NCBI GenBank assembly: GCA_038501785.1
Contig: JBAMJR010000040.1
Coordinates: 5,992,501-6,056,500, forward strand
Length of the DNA: 64,000 nucleotides
Origin: Myoxocephalus aenaeus
Taxonomy: Eukaryota > Chordata > Actinopteri > Perciformes > Cottidae
Direction: 5' to 3'
Every line of letters starts with the position of its first letter. Within the stretch, counting starts at the first letter, position 1. The notes beneath the pieces were generated by a model. That model was not told where the DNA came from. It searched no databases and was given only the letters and a program-made list of their open reading frames with translations. Below are positions 1 to 13,892 of this stretch, piece by piece. A program made the position numbers and the translations under genes.

Positions 1-565
1 GCAGTCATCTCGGATCCTATCACTTCGGATGGCTAACTTGTGACTAATCAGCCTTTATCCCAGCTTTAAAAAAAGAACATGGTGTACGTTTTTAGTGGTT
101 TAAATACCCCGCATCTCAGCCGCTACCTCTCGAAGCGTGCTGGGCCTACAGGTAGGGATAGGTATCTTTAGGATTTTAGTACAACTAGGGGCTACTCTTA
201 TCAACAATCTGTACTTCAAATTCAGAAAGGGATTAGAAGTTATTTATAATTTAGATATAACTAAATATTGTTTCTATAGCAGCAACAGCAAAGTCACCAT
301 ATAAAGTAATGAATAACTCACCGGAAACAAACGTAAAATGTTAATTAAATAACATGTCTGAGTGACGTTTATTTAGAATGAAGAACACAGACATCAGTCA
401 GTATCGGTCGTTCCTCCTGTAAACGTAGCGGCGGTGCATTGAATTAGGTTTCACTTTCGTTGGTGCTTGCTGAACGGAATACAAATGATGGGTATTTGCC
501 CCCAGATACATTATTGCACAAGCGTAGGTGCTGTTGGTGGGGGGGCGTTGAAGTTGGTTGATCAC
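1..565. other. atp13a2 intron, left edge of window
   Basis: No coding segment was recognised here. The next atp13a2 exon, which should begin with the residues completing TGES, is not visible, so this stretch is read as intron. The sequence is A/T-rich and no repeat family was recognised. Confidence 0.6.
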
Positions 566-3276
566 CTGTGAGCATGCTCTCGTTGACCAGACACTCCCCA
601 GCCAGCAGCGCAGCGTCACAGGGCAGCAGCAGACCTTCCTGAGGGATAACAAGACAGTCGCCGGGGACCAGCTCCTCCGAGCTCACGCACTCCTCCGCTG
701 AAGAAAACACACAACGAGTGAATGCATGTCCCTCTGGAGAGATGGCTGTACTGGTTCCGACAAAACTAAACGACATGCTTTCCTTCTGGTTAGGCTTTAC
801 GGCAATTTCTGAAAAATAAATTAGTCCTGTAACCGACCGAAACTAAATCTTATTTCTCAGCATGTAGTCACGTCGTTTGCTTATTAACAACCGTTTGCTC
901 TTATGACCACAATTTGCCATCCCTGTTCAATATGGACAGTCTCATATATTCTATTGTAAGCCAGGACAGGGACACTTTTCATAGAGCGTCAACTTCAATG
1001 TTATTTAGTATATTTGATCAATACATTTATATTTTTGACCCACTTTCTAACTATGGTGATTTATCACTACATGAAACCGTGGCTACACGTTACTGCCGGA
1101 TGTTAACGCTCAATCGCGAAACACATCCACACCAATTTCTGAATCTACAAGAAATTCACATTAGAAGAAGAGTACCTTTGCAAAAACTCACCTCCTGACT
1201 TTCTCCGTACCGTGACATTTATGACAAACTGGGCCATGTTGCGAAGAGTGATGCTTTGCTGTGGAGTAAGGTTTGTATAATGTTATTTTATCCATGTCCA
1301 GAGCTAAAGCCACAACAGAGTATGGTCCAAATAAGAGTCCCCACTGCAAGCTCACCTTGCGGATCTCATAAAGTGAGAGGCCGATGGAGAAAACGGAGAT
1401 AATAAATATGCACGCGGCGTAATAATAATACTCATCGGTCAACCACAGGGCGATGCTGAACACTTGGAACACATAGAACGGGTTGAGGACCTAAAAAAGG
1501 AGCCGATAAGAAAGAGAAAGAGAAATTAATTTGATACTTCACCTGGTCGTTTGAATAAAATAAATCACTTCAAACTTTCCAAACCCTCATAAAAAAAAAC
1601 AATTAAACAAACAAATCTGAGCCAGGCAGTATATAAAGGACTGATTTTCCATCTCACCTCCTCAAACAGCAGTTTTACGTAAGGCTTCACAGGCACATCA
1701 ATAATGTTGGTCCCATACATGCGTCTCCTGAAAGAAGTCACGTCATGAATAACTCAACAGTGCCCTCTGAGTGAAGAATCTGATTAATTTCCCCATTCAC
1801 GAATATTCTCCTACCTCACGCTCTGCTCCAGGGGAGTCAGGCCCTTTTGGAAATCATACAGGTCCTTGCAGGTCCAGTTCTCATTGAGGACACTATGGAC
1901 AAAAAGATGGAAGAATTCAACGTTAGGGTGAGTAAAAAAAAAAAACTTTCTAGCTATACATGTTGGAAATATGACAGAGGGAAAAAGTAGCACTGCCTAA
2001 AAAACATTTTCAATCCAAACATACAGGATGAACCTAGCTGCTCGGGACTGTGTACAGTGCAGTGTTCCTGTGATTCACTCCCACCCCCGTTTCAGTACCT
2101 GACACGACAGAAAGCTCCTTTCCTGGCCAGCCAGATGTAGCGCAGTCCCTCAAACAGGTAGTAGCGCAGCAGCGTTTTCTGGAACACAACAACGGGCACT
2201 TTAAGCATTGGGAGAGAAGATCCCTCAACACATTGTTCTGCCAAACATTCACTTCTTCCTCACCTCCTCCTTGTGCAGCAGAACCGTATCCCTGCATTCA
2301 TTGTCCTCCAACTCAATCATTAACTCCAAACTGAAAAGAGACAAACCCAGTGAGTAGAGCCTACACACAGTTTCCACAGATACGTGCATACTGGTGTTAA
2401 AAGCCTTAAAAAAAATAAAAAAAGGTGATGCTGAAAGAAGGTAGGGACTTGAAGCTGACCTGCCGTCCTCCATCTCCTCTGTGAGGACCTCCACCACATG
2501 ATGCTGGTTAAAGCTGTCCTGAAGGTACAAATGACACGGATACGCTGGTGACTGTTGGAAACTAGGCACAACCATGATGACACAGAATGTCACGAGACAG
2601 AGCCAACAAATACAAAGCAAAGTATGGAATCAAATATACTTATTATAGCATATTAAGTCAACGTTCCACCCAGTAAGACGTGTGAATACAACAGATTAAT
2701 TGGTGACAAATATTGGTCAGGAATATTGGTCAAGAATAGGTATTTACTGCAACCTGACTGGTGGCAATTATTAGCTTCATTTGCAGAATCTATTCTGAAA
2801 AAGACCAACAGCTTTTCGGACATCATCAAACGAACATTTCAGCGCACATTTCTTATTAAAGAAAGGGGAAATCGTGGGACCAAAGGGACAATTCATTTGC
2901 TCACTCTTATGAGCAGAATATCCGCCAACGCCAGAGGGCAGGAGCAGCAGCGGGCGAGGACAGCGAGGCGCGGGCGCCAGTGGAACACGATCAGGAGGAG
3001 ACCCAAGGACAGCACAGCAGCCAGACGACACAACCACACCCGCCAGCGCACCCACTTATAGCCCTGAACATCCTGGTGGGGAAAAAGAGTCGACATGGGC
3101 CATTCAGATTAAAACAAAAAGATCATTTCCATTGAGCTGGTGAGTTTAGCAGCACCCGTATACATTGTTTGCCACCCTTGGACAGTGGACGTTGCTTACC
3201 ATGTGCGAGCCAGGACTGAGCAGGCGGTCTCTTGGACTGGGTGAGGGGAGTCCGCTCTGCAACCCGGCCGCACTAC
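566..3276 (-). CDS. atp13a2: P5B-type ATPase ATP13A2, N-terminal part (partial, continues off the left edge)
   Basis: P5B ATPases of this family sit in late endosome/lysosome membranes, and ATP13A2 exports polyamines. Ten exons are readable on the minus strand: 3200-3276, 2905-3072, 2460-2518, 2264-2330, 2099-2178, 1815-1892, 1658-1727, 1356-1490, 1192-1258 and 566-697. Phases agree throughout and give about 311 residues. Exon 2905-3072 encodes the first hydrophobic hairpin (WRVWLCRLAAVLSLGLLLIV). Exon 1356-1490 encodes the next membrane segments (VFQVFSIALWLTDEYYYY). Exon 566-697 carries the actuator-domain stretch ELVPGDCLVIPQEG and ends at NESMLTG, so the dephosphorylation TGES motif is split by an intron. 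The phosphorylation and ATP-binding domains lie beyond position 1. The start codon is unresolved: the exon at 3200-3276 opens in mid-codon, and a possible untranslated exon has a donor at 3943. The neighbouring sdhb, which is also next to ATP13A2 in human, supports ATP13A2 over ATP13A3/A4/A5. Confidence 0.9.
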
Positions 3277-3753
3277 CTACAGGACAATGTTTCACATGAA
3301 CTGAGCAGGACAACGCACACCCTCAAAGTCAATACAAACAAAGCACATAAAAGCTCTCGTCGAGTCCATGTTGCACACTGCAATCACTTCATTTTGTATG
3401 ATCTCTGAGGCAAGGACGTTTTTGTCTGTACAATATGGTCTAAACTGGGACTTAACAGACACTCAACAGACTGGGTCAATGTGGTGAAAACTATGGTTTA
3501 AATGTTTTTTTAATTCAATTAATTCCTCTGCAAAAAGACTGAGCAAGTCTAGGGAGAAAAAAGAGGATACAATACAAACACAGCTAAACTTTATGAATAT
3601 ATGGAAGACAGTGGGAGGTTACCATAAACGCTAAAGAAACATTAACTTTTAATGGCTACAGAGGGTGAGTAAAATGTCCCATAAAGTATTATACGTTTTC
3701 TACAATCTCACAGTAAAGACACATATTAACAGCATACAATAACCGAGAAGATA

Positions 3754-3793
<40 letters not shown>

Positions 3794-4439
3794 AGAAAAT
3801 GGAGTGAAGTAGTTACGGTGTTTGTTTAACCCGTGGACGTACAAAGAGAACCGGATTCGCACTTCCGTTTCCGCAGATGTGGATAAAAAAACAAAACTAT
3901 GTAATACTAATTAACGCATTTGAAGAGGAAACAATGTGCTTACCGTCAACTCGAGACAGTTACTAAACACTTTGTATCGGTCCCGAAGATAGAAGGTTCG
4001 CGTCTCTCCGCAGGTAACTACCGCTGCTGTTGTGTTACACCTTGCTGCTGCTTTTCTTTTTGTCCTTCTTTTCTTTTCTTTTTTTTAAATACACCTGCGT
4101 ACGTGTCTCGCGCGAGAACCACGACCACCAGCATCACTAGTTTAAACAACTTCTGAACCCCAAGGCCATTTCTGTTGAGGCGTTCAAATAACAAGCAGGA
4201 TCTTGTCAATAAAAGGACACGTAATGCCTTTATTCCACACCGTTGCAATGGCGACTGTGGCTGCAAAACAAAGAAACTAACTATACATAATTAAAAGATG
4301 AACGGTTCTGTTATAAGTAGGCTTTATGTTGTCAGTTTACGGTTTGTTCAACAATATAACGACACAAACCACCTGACAGAAAAGGCAGACAAACTCGTCA
4401 ATTAATATTTATGAGTTTTTTAAAGTAGCAGGTGTGTGC

Positions 4440-4440
<1 letters not shown>
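3277..4440. other. 5' flank of atp13a2 with an AT microsatellite and a possible untranslated exon
   Basis: This stretch holds an (AT)n run at about 3759-3791. A good minus-strand splice donor (TTGACG/gtaagc) at 3943/3944 could close a non-coding first exon of atp13a2 lying around 3944-4100. No in-frame ATG was found that joins convincingly to the exon at 3200-3276. The rest shows no recognisable feature. Confidence 0.4.
3759..3791. repeat. (AT)n microsatellite
   Basis: About 16 uninterrupted AT units in the 5' flank of atp13a2. Confidence 0.95.

Positions 4441-4472
<32 letters not shown>
4440..4472. repeat. (GATA)n microsatellite
   Basis: About eight GATA units followed by tactttattcat. This arrangement is common at the 3' ends of fish retroposons, so the run may be the tail of a decayed element. 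A short duplication containing tttcaaaataagatgtcgac follows at about 4732-4780. Confidence 0.85.
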
Positions 4473-5007
4473 CTTTATTCATACCGTGACAAAATGTGTT
4501 TGTCACAGTAGACACAAAAATATCAGGAATGAAAGATGCTCAATACAATAAAACACTGCGGTCAACTCAGCAGACACTCGGATCTCCGTGGTCAAATCAG
4601 CAGACACTGAAATTTCAGTGCTCCTATATGCTGACATTCACGGTAAATGCATTCAACCGAGCCACATCGGGAGCGAGCGAGGGTTTTTACAAAGTTAGCG
4701 GAAAGATCCACGTGACACAACATCCGGTTTTCAAAATAAGATGTCGACAAACATCCGTTTTCAAAATAAGATGTCGACAAATCGTATACTAGCATATATG
4801 GAAATGAGATTAAATTAATTGTATTCAGATTAAGTAAAACATGTGACCTTCAGATATTTTACAAAGTAAAAAATGAACTGATTTTGTATCTTTCAAATAG
4901 ATAATTTCTAACATTTTGCTAAAATTATGCTTGAAGTCAAACAATTTTACTGTACGACTTTATACAAAATAAAAGTCCTACTTTAGTATGTTCAAAAAGC
5001 TTTTATC

Positions 5008-6338
5008 TGATTATTTGAGGTGCTGTAAATATACTTTCCCCTTTGGGTTCCAGGAAGTGACTGATACAGATGTGTCTATGACGTCCCTGACTCCCAATCC
5101 ACTGGCAATCAATCACTTTTACTATACCAATTAGGAGATATTTCAAAGTAAAGTTCCTAATTTTTTTAGCGAGAAACAAGTCATTTCTGGATGTTTGAGG
5201 TGGTATAAATATACTTTCCCCCTTGAGTTCCAGGAAGTGACTGATACAGATGTGTTCAGGACGTCCCTGACTTACACTCCACTGGCAATCAATCACTTTT
5301 ACTGAATCAATTAGGAGATATTTCAAAGTAAAGTTCCTACATTTTTTAGCGAGAAACAAGTATTTCTTGAATGTTTGAGGTCCTATAAATATACTTTCCC
5401 CTTTGAGTTACAGGAAGCGACTGATACAGATGTGTTCAGGACATCCCTGACTCCCAGTCCACTGGCAATCAATCACTTTTACTGTACCAATTAGGAGATA
5501 TTTCAAAGTAAAGTTCCTACATTTTTTAGCGAGAAACGAGTAATTCTTGAATGTTTGAGGTGCTATAAATATACTTTCCCCTTTGAGTTCCAGGAAGTGA
5601 CTGATACAGATGTGTAAAAAATGTAGGACTTTTACTTTGAAATATCTCCTAATTGGTACAGTAAAAGTGATTGATTTCCAGTGGACTGGAAGTCAGGGAC
5701 GTCCTGAACACATCTGTATCAGTCACTTCCTGGAACTCAAAGGGGAAAGTATATTTATAGCACCTCAAACATTCAGAAATGACTTGGTTGACCAGTTTCT
5801 CGTTAAAAATGTAGGACTTTTACTTTGAAATATCTCCTAATTGGTACAGTAAAAGTGATTGATTTCCAGTGGACTGGAAGTCAGGGACGTCCTGAACACA
5901 TCTGTATCAGTCACTTCCTGGAACTCAAAGGGGAAAGTATATTTATAGCACCTCAAACATTCAGAAATGACTTGGTTGACCAGTTTCTCGTTAAAAATGT
6001 AGGACTTTTACTTTGAAATATCTCCTAATTGATACAGTAAAAGTGATTGATTTCCAGTGGACTGGAAGTCAGGGACGTCCTGAACACATCTGTATCAGTC
6101 ACTTCCTGGAACTCAAAGGGGAAAGTATATTTATAGCACCTCAAACATTCAGAAATGACTTGGTTGACCAGTTTCTCGTAAAAAATGTAGGACTTTTACT
6201 TTGAAATATCTCCTAATTGATACAGTAAAAGTGATTTATTGCCAGTGGAGTGGGAGTCAGGGACGTCCTGAACACGTCTGTATCAGTCACTTCCTGAACT
6301 CAAAGGGGAAAGTATATTTACAGCACCTCAAATAATCA
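5008..6338. repeat. Large inverted array of 180/188-bp tandem repeats
   Basis: Four units with a period of exactly 180 bp (landmark tataaatatactttccc ending at 5040, 5220, 5400 and 5580) are followed from about 5613 by the same sequence in opposite orientation with a period of 188 bp (landmark atgtaggacttttac near 5620, 5808, 5996 and 6184). The outer ends mirror each other: tgattatttgaggtgctgta begins at about 5008, and its inverted counterpart ends near 6338. Right-arm units are almost identical to one another, while left-arm units differ more. Right-arm units also contain a short extra piece (tggttgaccag). The open frames inside are repeat artefacts. The array could be a fold-back element or a satellite that inverted. 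No transposase is present and the family was not recognised. Confidence 0.92.
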
Positions 6339-6404
6339 CCACAGAGATCAGAGTGTCTGCTGAGTTGACCGCAGTAATAAAACTCAATATATACAACAAA
6401 ACAG

Positions 6405-6777
6405 CATAGAGATAACGGGTGTAGAGTTTAGTGCCACCTAGCTGTGAGGTTGCAGATTGCATCCGACTGAATACCCACTCTCCCTTTCCAAGCGTGTCGG
6501 AGGGATATACGGATACGGTGGCCTTCTGGCAACGTAATAAAGGCACCGGGCTGTCACTATAAAGCCATGTGTTGTTTGTTCGTTCTGGGCTACCATAGGA
6601 ACGTGGCGGCGCAACATACCGGACACCATGAAGAGGACCCTGCCCCAATACGTAGACAAAAACGCGACGATTTTTAGTTTTCAGGCGATTATACACTAAT
6701 GAAAAGATGTTTCTGAATATTATATTCCATTTCAGCCAATAGACTACCCTAAATCCGACACACTGCTCCTTTAAGTC
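6405..6777. repeat. Teleost dispersed repeat, probably non-autonomous DNA element
   Basis: Stretches such as ctccctttccaagcgtg, gttctgggctaccatagga and the end cacactgctcctttaag match a repeat I remember as very common in fish genomes. Only the right boundary is clear. The left end runs into unique sequence. It has no coding capacity. The family name is not certain from sequence alone. Confidence 0.55.
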
Positions 6778-6992
6778 GAGTCTGATGTCACCTCCACATG
6801 AGGCATACAGCTTATTAACTAAAAACTGGTGTCAGATCTGTACTCAGTATCGACCAGGTATCAGTGGAGTGGTATTGTAATGAAGCAGTTGGATGAGCGC
6901 ATCCCAAACCTTCATGTTAAAACATTTTCATATGGATGCGATCTGCAGAAAGACACCAGAGCAGACGTTCATATTATGTGTGTCCTACTTGT

Positions 6993-6994
<2 letters not shown>

Positions 6995-7025
<31 letters not shown>
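6995..7025. repeat. (AC)n microsatellite
   Basis: About 15 AC units in the gene-free region between atp13a2 and sdhb. Confidence 0.9.
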
Positions 7026-7028
<3 letters not shown>

Positions 7029-7897
7029 CAAGAAGCCAAAGTATTGAGTCATTTGTTTTTGTCCCAGTTCATAACACATGACCGTGGTATAGTATCATGT
7101 GAAGGCTAAACAAGGCGAGTGTAACTAAATGTGAGATATTTCGCCGGATCACATGCTTGCTTTGCTGCAACTAGGCCAATCTCGACCAAGAAGGTAATTT
7201 GTCATGGTTTGCAGTGTGCCAGATTGTTTGGAATGATTTCCCTGTTATCTTCATAAGCTCCAAAGTGGTATCCAGTTCCAGCCGGTTTCAAGTGACAAAT
7301 TCATTGAAGTACCTAACTAAATAGGCCGTCTCAGCACACACAGGAATTCCAGGCTTCTAAAGTCATAATTATGCACCTTTTTAAATTACCAGTTTGTCCC
7401 AGGCAGCAATTAATAACTCACTGTTCAAAAAGGACCATCTGCATTTTGGTGGAGAGAGGCCACAGTGGACAACTCATCTCTACAAATAGGACTTTATGAA
7501 TCCTGCTGTGGCCAATGAGCTGTGGATTACCCGAAGAAAGTCCGGTCTTTCAGTTTCATCTTCATCCATTACGCACCAAATGTCTGTGATGTAAAAAAAG
7601 AAAAAAAAAGAAAAGGGAAACGCCGATGCACACATGACTAAGCAAGACACAAGACAGTCATCTGAGCTGAGGATGGAAAAAGACAACCAGACTTTAACCT
7701 CAAATAGCACTAGCTTCAGGCCAACAGCCTGTACTCTCAACAGTTTGGTGGGCCAGCCTGACATTGGTACCTGGCTCTGTTAAAGCTAGCCATCTCTGCA
7801 CTGCAACTATTAACGTTTCGTTGATCCCGAAGCTGAAGGCGATTCATCGCTCCAGTTCTAATTGAGACACTTAGTAGTAGTTACTGTAGTAGTATTT
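7026..7897. other. Gene-free stretch
   Basis: No exon, RNA gene or repeat was recognised. The short open frames here lack family resemblance and splice context. Confidence 0.5.
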
Positions 7898-9107
7898 CAG
7901 GGTTTTCCCCTACCGTTATAATAGGGGGGCGGGGCGCCCCCCTGAAAAAACCCTCCGCCCCCCTGTAATTTTCGTCATTTAAGTTTCTCTTTCATATAGA
8001 ACCGGTCTACACCTTGTTCTGTTATTAAACAAACTAAACGGCCGTATTTTATTGATCTTATCCACACACAGCTTGTCATTTCGGTCTCTAAATGGTCGCG
8101 TTAACACTTCTCCTCTGCTCTGCATTGCGCACAGCGGAGTTCCGCCCTGATTCGCGCAGACACGTGCGCGCGCACAGACAGGTGAGCGCTGAGCACACAG
8201 CAGCGGACAGAGAGCGTCAAAAAATATGTCGCGTGAAAAGCAGACCTATATCTGCGTTTTAAACGCTCCCAGGGTGAACATGGCAACAGCAGCTCTCATG
8301 TGAGGAGCACCGGAGCAGCTCTCTTTCACCTGGAGCAGCTCTCTGAACCCGCAGCAGCTCTCCTGCTCCAGGTGAAAGAGACAAAGTGCTCGTGTCTTCT
8401 ACCAACAACGAGCTGCTGGCTTCACATATTACAAAAGTACAAAGTACACGGACATAAAACTAAGTCATTAATAAATACATGGAGAAAAGCCTGTACTTTC
8501 GGGTAAATGTTTACGTTATGCCGTTAACAGGTTACACTTGCGCATGCGCATAGCGACTCGCCGACTTTTGTCTCTTTGTCAGAAGTCTCCGTGACGTCCT
8601 TTCTGCTGCTGCGTCTCTCAAAACAGAAAACAGATCTCAGATCAACGTTGAACATGAATTGTATCACATCTACAACCCCGTTTATAAAGATGTGTACAGG
8701 CTCACTGCTCCACTAATACTGATGCAACCTGATGCTCACATATCTCACTCATTCTGTTTTGTTTGGCAAAAAAATAAAATAGCTTATTGTTTTCCACAAT
8801 GAGCTATTTAGTAGTAACTAAATATTAGTTATTTTTTTGCACAGATATAACTTTATTTTCATTGTTCTAAGTGATTGCAATTTAAAAATAAAAAAATGTC
8901 TGATGGAGCAATCTGATTTACTTGAAAGTGATTGCAATTGTCTTTATTCTGTTATTTATAAAAGCACAGATGGAGTCACAAAATGAAGTTATTTATAGAA
9001 AAAGTTTGAGAACCACTACTTTAAGTGTTTGTGTTGGTGTCGCCGCCGCCGTGCCGCCGCCGTGCCGCCCCCCCCCCCCTGAAGCTGTAAACCTAGGGGA
9101 AACACTG
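7898..9107. mobile_element. Candidate hAT-like non-autonomous DNA transposon
   Basis: The left end cagggttttcccctac and the right end taggggaaacactg are imperfect terminal inverted repeats of the CAGTGTTTCCCC type seen in hAT elements. They enclose about 1.2 kb with no transposase frame. G/C-rich tracts lie just inside both ends (7926-7970 and 9040-9080). An exact 8-bp target duplication is not seen: the left flank ends ...gtattt and the right flank begins tatttgta. Inside is a perfect 19-bp inverted repeat at 8320-8338 and 8363-8381. The interior could alternatively be a composite of other repeats. Confidence 0.6.
8320..8381. repeat. Perfect 19-bp inverted repeat (stem-loop)
   Basis: tctctttcacctggagcag at 8320-8338 is exactly complementary to 8363-8381, with a 24-base loop. 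It lies inside the hAT-like element. Confidence 0.85.
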
Positions 9108-11007
9108 TATTTGTATACTTGCGTTAGGAATGCTAGTTAGGCGGTAGTGAGGTTTGCAGCACATGTGCAAGATCCGAGCGCGGGGGCATTTCGATTGCCT
9201 CTCAACGGCTCGCAACATGTCGACGGTTGAGACTGCGGCTAATAGCCAACTATGCAAGCAGAGGGAGAGCGACTCCATCCTCTGCACAGGTACACATTAT
9301 TTCACTACATCTTTACACAGACAACAGCTGTTTGATGCCATACAAGTGATTAATAACAATAATATACAGCTCCTTTAAAATGGCATTCTTGGTGATGGGG
9401 AGGAAGCAGAGACTGACAGCTCGCCATCAGCTGTGCAATTAAACCCAAAACATCTGCTTGGCTCTTTGCCCCCTGGAGGTAAGAAAGGGGATCACATGTT
9501 TGTTTGTTTTTTTACTTTTTTGTAATATAGGTCAAATTACCCTTTAAACTCCACCAGAGTTTGCATTTGAAGCACATGACTGAGATTTAATCACACAATG
9601 ACAGAACAGTTAAATGCTCATTTTTCGCTTTGATTAAAACAACTTATTTCCCCTTATTTCCAGTTAGCTACTAGATAGCTACATTGCAGGTTAGTATAAT
9701 TACATGGCTGCTGATTAGTAGTTAGTTATGCACCCTAAAACCTGAAGCTAATCAACATTTGCACAGACAAAAAAATAGCACCACTGGTTTGCTGTTTTTG
9801 AGCTAACCTTGTTCGTTTAGAGCACTCAAACACACTCACCGTGCCTCGCCATCCTCCGGTCACGAAGACTGCCTCCACATGACCACCGGAACCCAAATGA
9901 CAGCAGAACGCGTCTTCTGGCCGTTCGGACGCGCTTCCTCGATCGACCCCAACCCGCTAACTAACGATATACCCTTCTACGGCGAGTCGCGATGTCCAAA
10001 ATAGTCGCATGCGTGCCAAAGTGCAGAAACGCCGGTAGGCTCATGCCAGCTTGCTGCAGCGCCGCAGTCCTTACAAACGTCTGAGCTCCTCCATACAGCA
10101 GATCATGTTCTCTTCTACATGACAAGAGATTTGATAAATATGTTTTGTTCCGATAAAGACAAAAAAAATCCCGACATCAGTTTGATTACAGTAGTTTTCA
10201 TTTGGATGCTTTTGCCTATCCTACAAATTTCCAATAGGACTGTGAAAATTCCCAGAAACGCACTCTTTATTGCTTTCCTAGGGCATCCTTTGCAAATTGC
10301 TCAATCTTAAACCTACGCCATCAACTAATGTATTACAGCTTTGAAGCTTTATTATAAAAGAACAACTGCTGGGTTGCCAAAAAAGTATGGGAATTCCTTC
10401 GGCAGGGTGTTTGTACTCCCTCTGCATTGCACTTGTTTTTTTTATTTAAGATTGAATTTAACATATGTTTTGTATGATTTCCCCACAGACCAACAAATAC
10501 AAATAGTGAAGCCTTGCCCCCCCTAGACATTTTGACTTGTTGAAACAGTAAAAAGCACAGGTTTAAACAATAGCATTAACAATGGCTTCAATCCTTTAAT
10601 TCTCCCAGTTAGACATATCAGTGAATGATTATGGACTACACAAGAGCCCTGGATCTGGCTCAGATCAGACACGGACCTGTCTTTTACCTGCTTAGACAAG
10701 TCTGCTGAGAAAAAGGCATTTTGGGGGCAATTAAAAATGTCCCATTAGTTGCGTCAATATTGTTTATTGCAATGTAAGTTGCAAAGGAAATCAACAAGAG
10801 TATAGTTTGTTCTTTTCTGAACCAAAAAAAAACATTCAGTTTCCTTAATGAGCACAGCACATCTTTAATTAACATATATTTAAATATTTACAGTCGACAA
10901 GTTCCATTAGCGCGTCCCAAAGAGTCAATACAACGGAGCACAGTATTTTAATTTTGCAAGCAAATAGCAGAAGTGTGGTTCAACCTGTTGCACCACTCAA
11001 AATATGT
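9108..11007. other. Gene-free region between the hAT-like element and the sdhb 3' end
   Basis: No exon of a known gene was recognised. The segment at about 9150-9480 and a G/C-richer patch at 9840-10090 have the look of old transposon pieces. The latter can be read as a short peptide starting MSKIVACVPKCRNAG near 9990, but it stops soon and no element ends are visible. The remainder is A/T-rich and unremarkable. Confidence 0.4.
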
Positions 11008-11013
11008 TTTATT
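11008..11013 (-). terminator. Candidate polyadenylation signal of sdhb
   Basis: tttatt on the plus strand reads AATAAA on the minus strand, about 240 bases downstream of the sdhb stop codon. A poly-C run of about 23 bases (11101-11123) lies between stop and signal. Confidence 0.5.
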
Positions 11014-11249
11014 TAACAGTTCTTTCGAGCAGCCTTTTCTCACAATGTCCTGTATTCCTCCCACTCATCAAATCCCGCTCGGCACACGTCCACACGTCCA
11101 CCCCCCCCCCCCCCCCCCCCCCCAAATTAAATAACAATTATGAAAGTGCTGAATGTAGGCAACAATTCCTTGGTTTGCTCTTCTCTTCCTTTTAACTTTG
11201 TTCCAGGTATTATTGGTGGATCTCTTGAGCCAGCTGGTTTTTCACACGT

Positions 11250-13892
<2,643 letters not shown>

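Noticed and set aside
5003..6204. Repeated open frames (peptides with KYLLIGTVKVIDFQW) in both orientations of the inverted array
   Set aside because: They exist because the repeat unit lacks stops in one frame. The 188-bp unit shifts frame at each copy and no family or start context is seen.
5008..6338. Regularly spaced repeats as a CRISPR-like array
   Set aside because: Units are contiguous 180/188-bp tandem copies without unique spacers, and the genome is a vertebrate one.
9985..10085. Short peptide MSKIVACVPKCRNAG that recalls a THAP-type finger start
   Set aside because: It ends within about 30 codons, the rest of the finger is not seen, and no transposon ends surround it.
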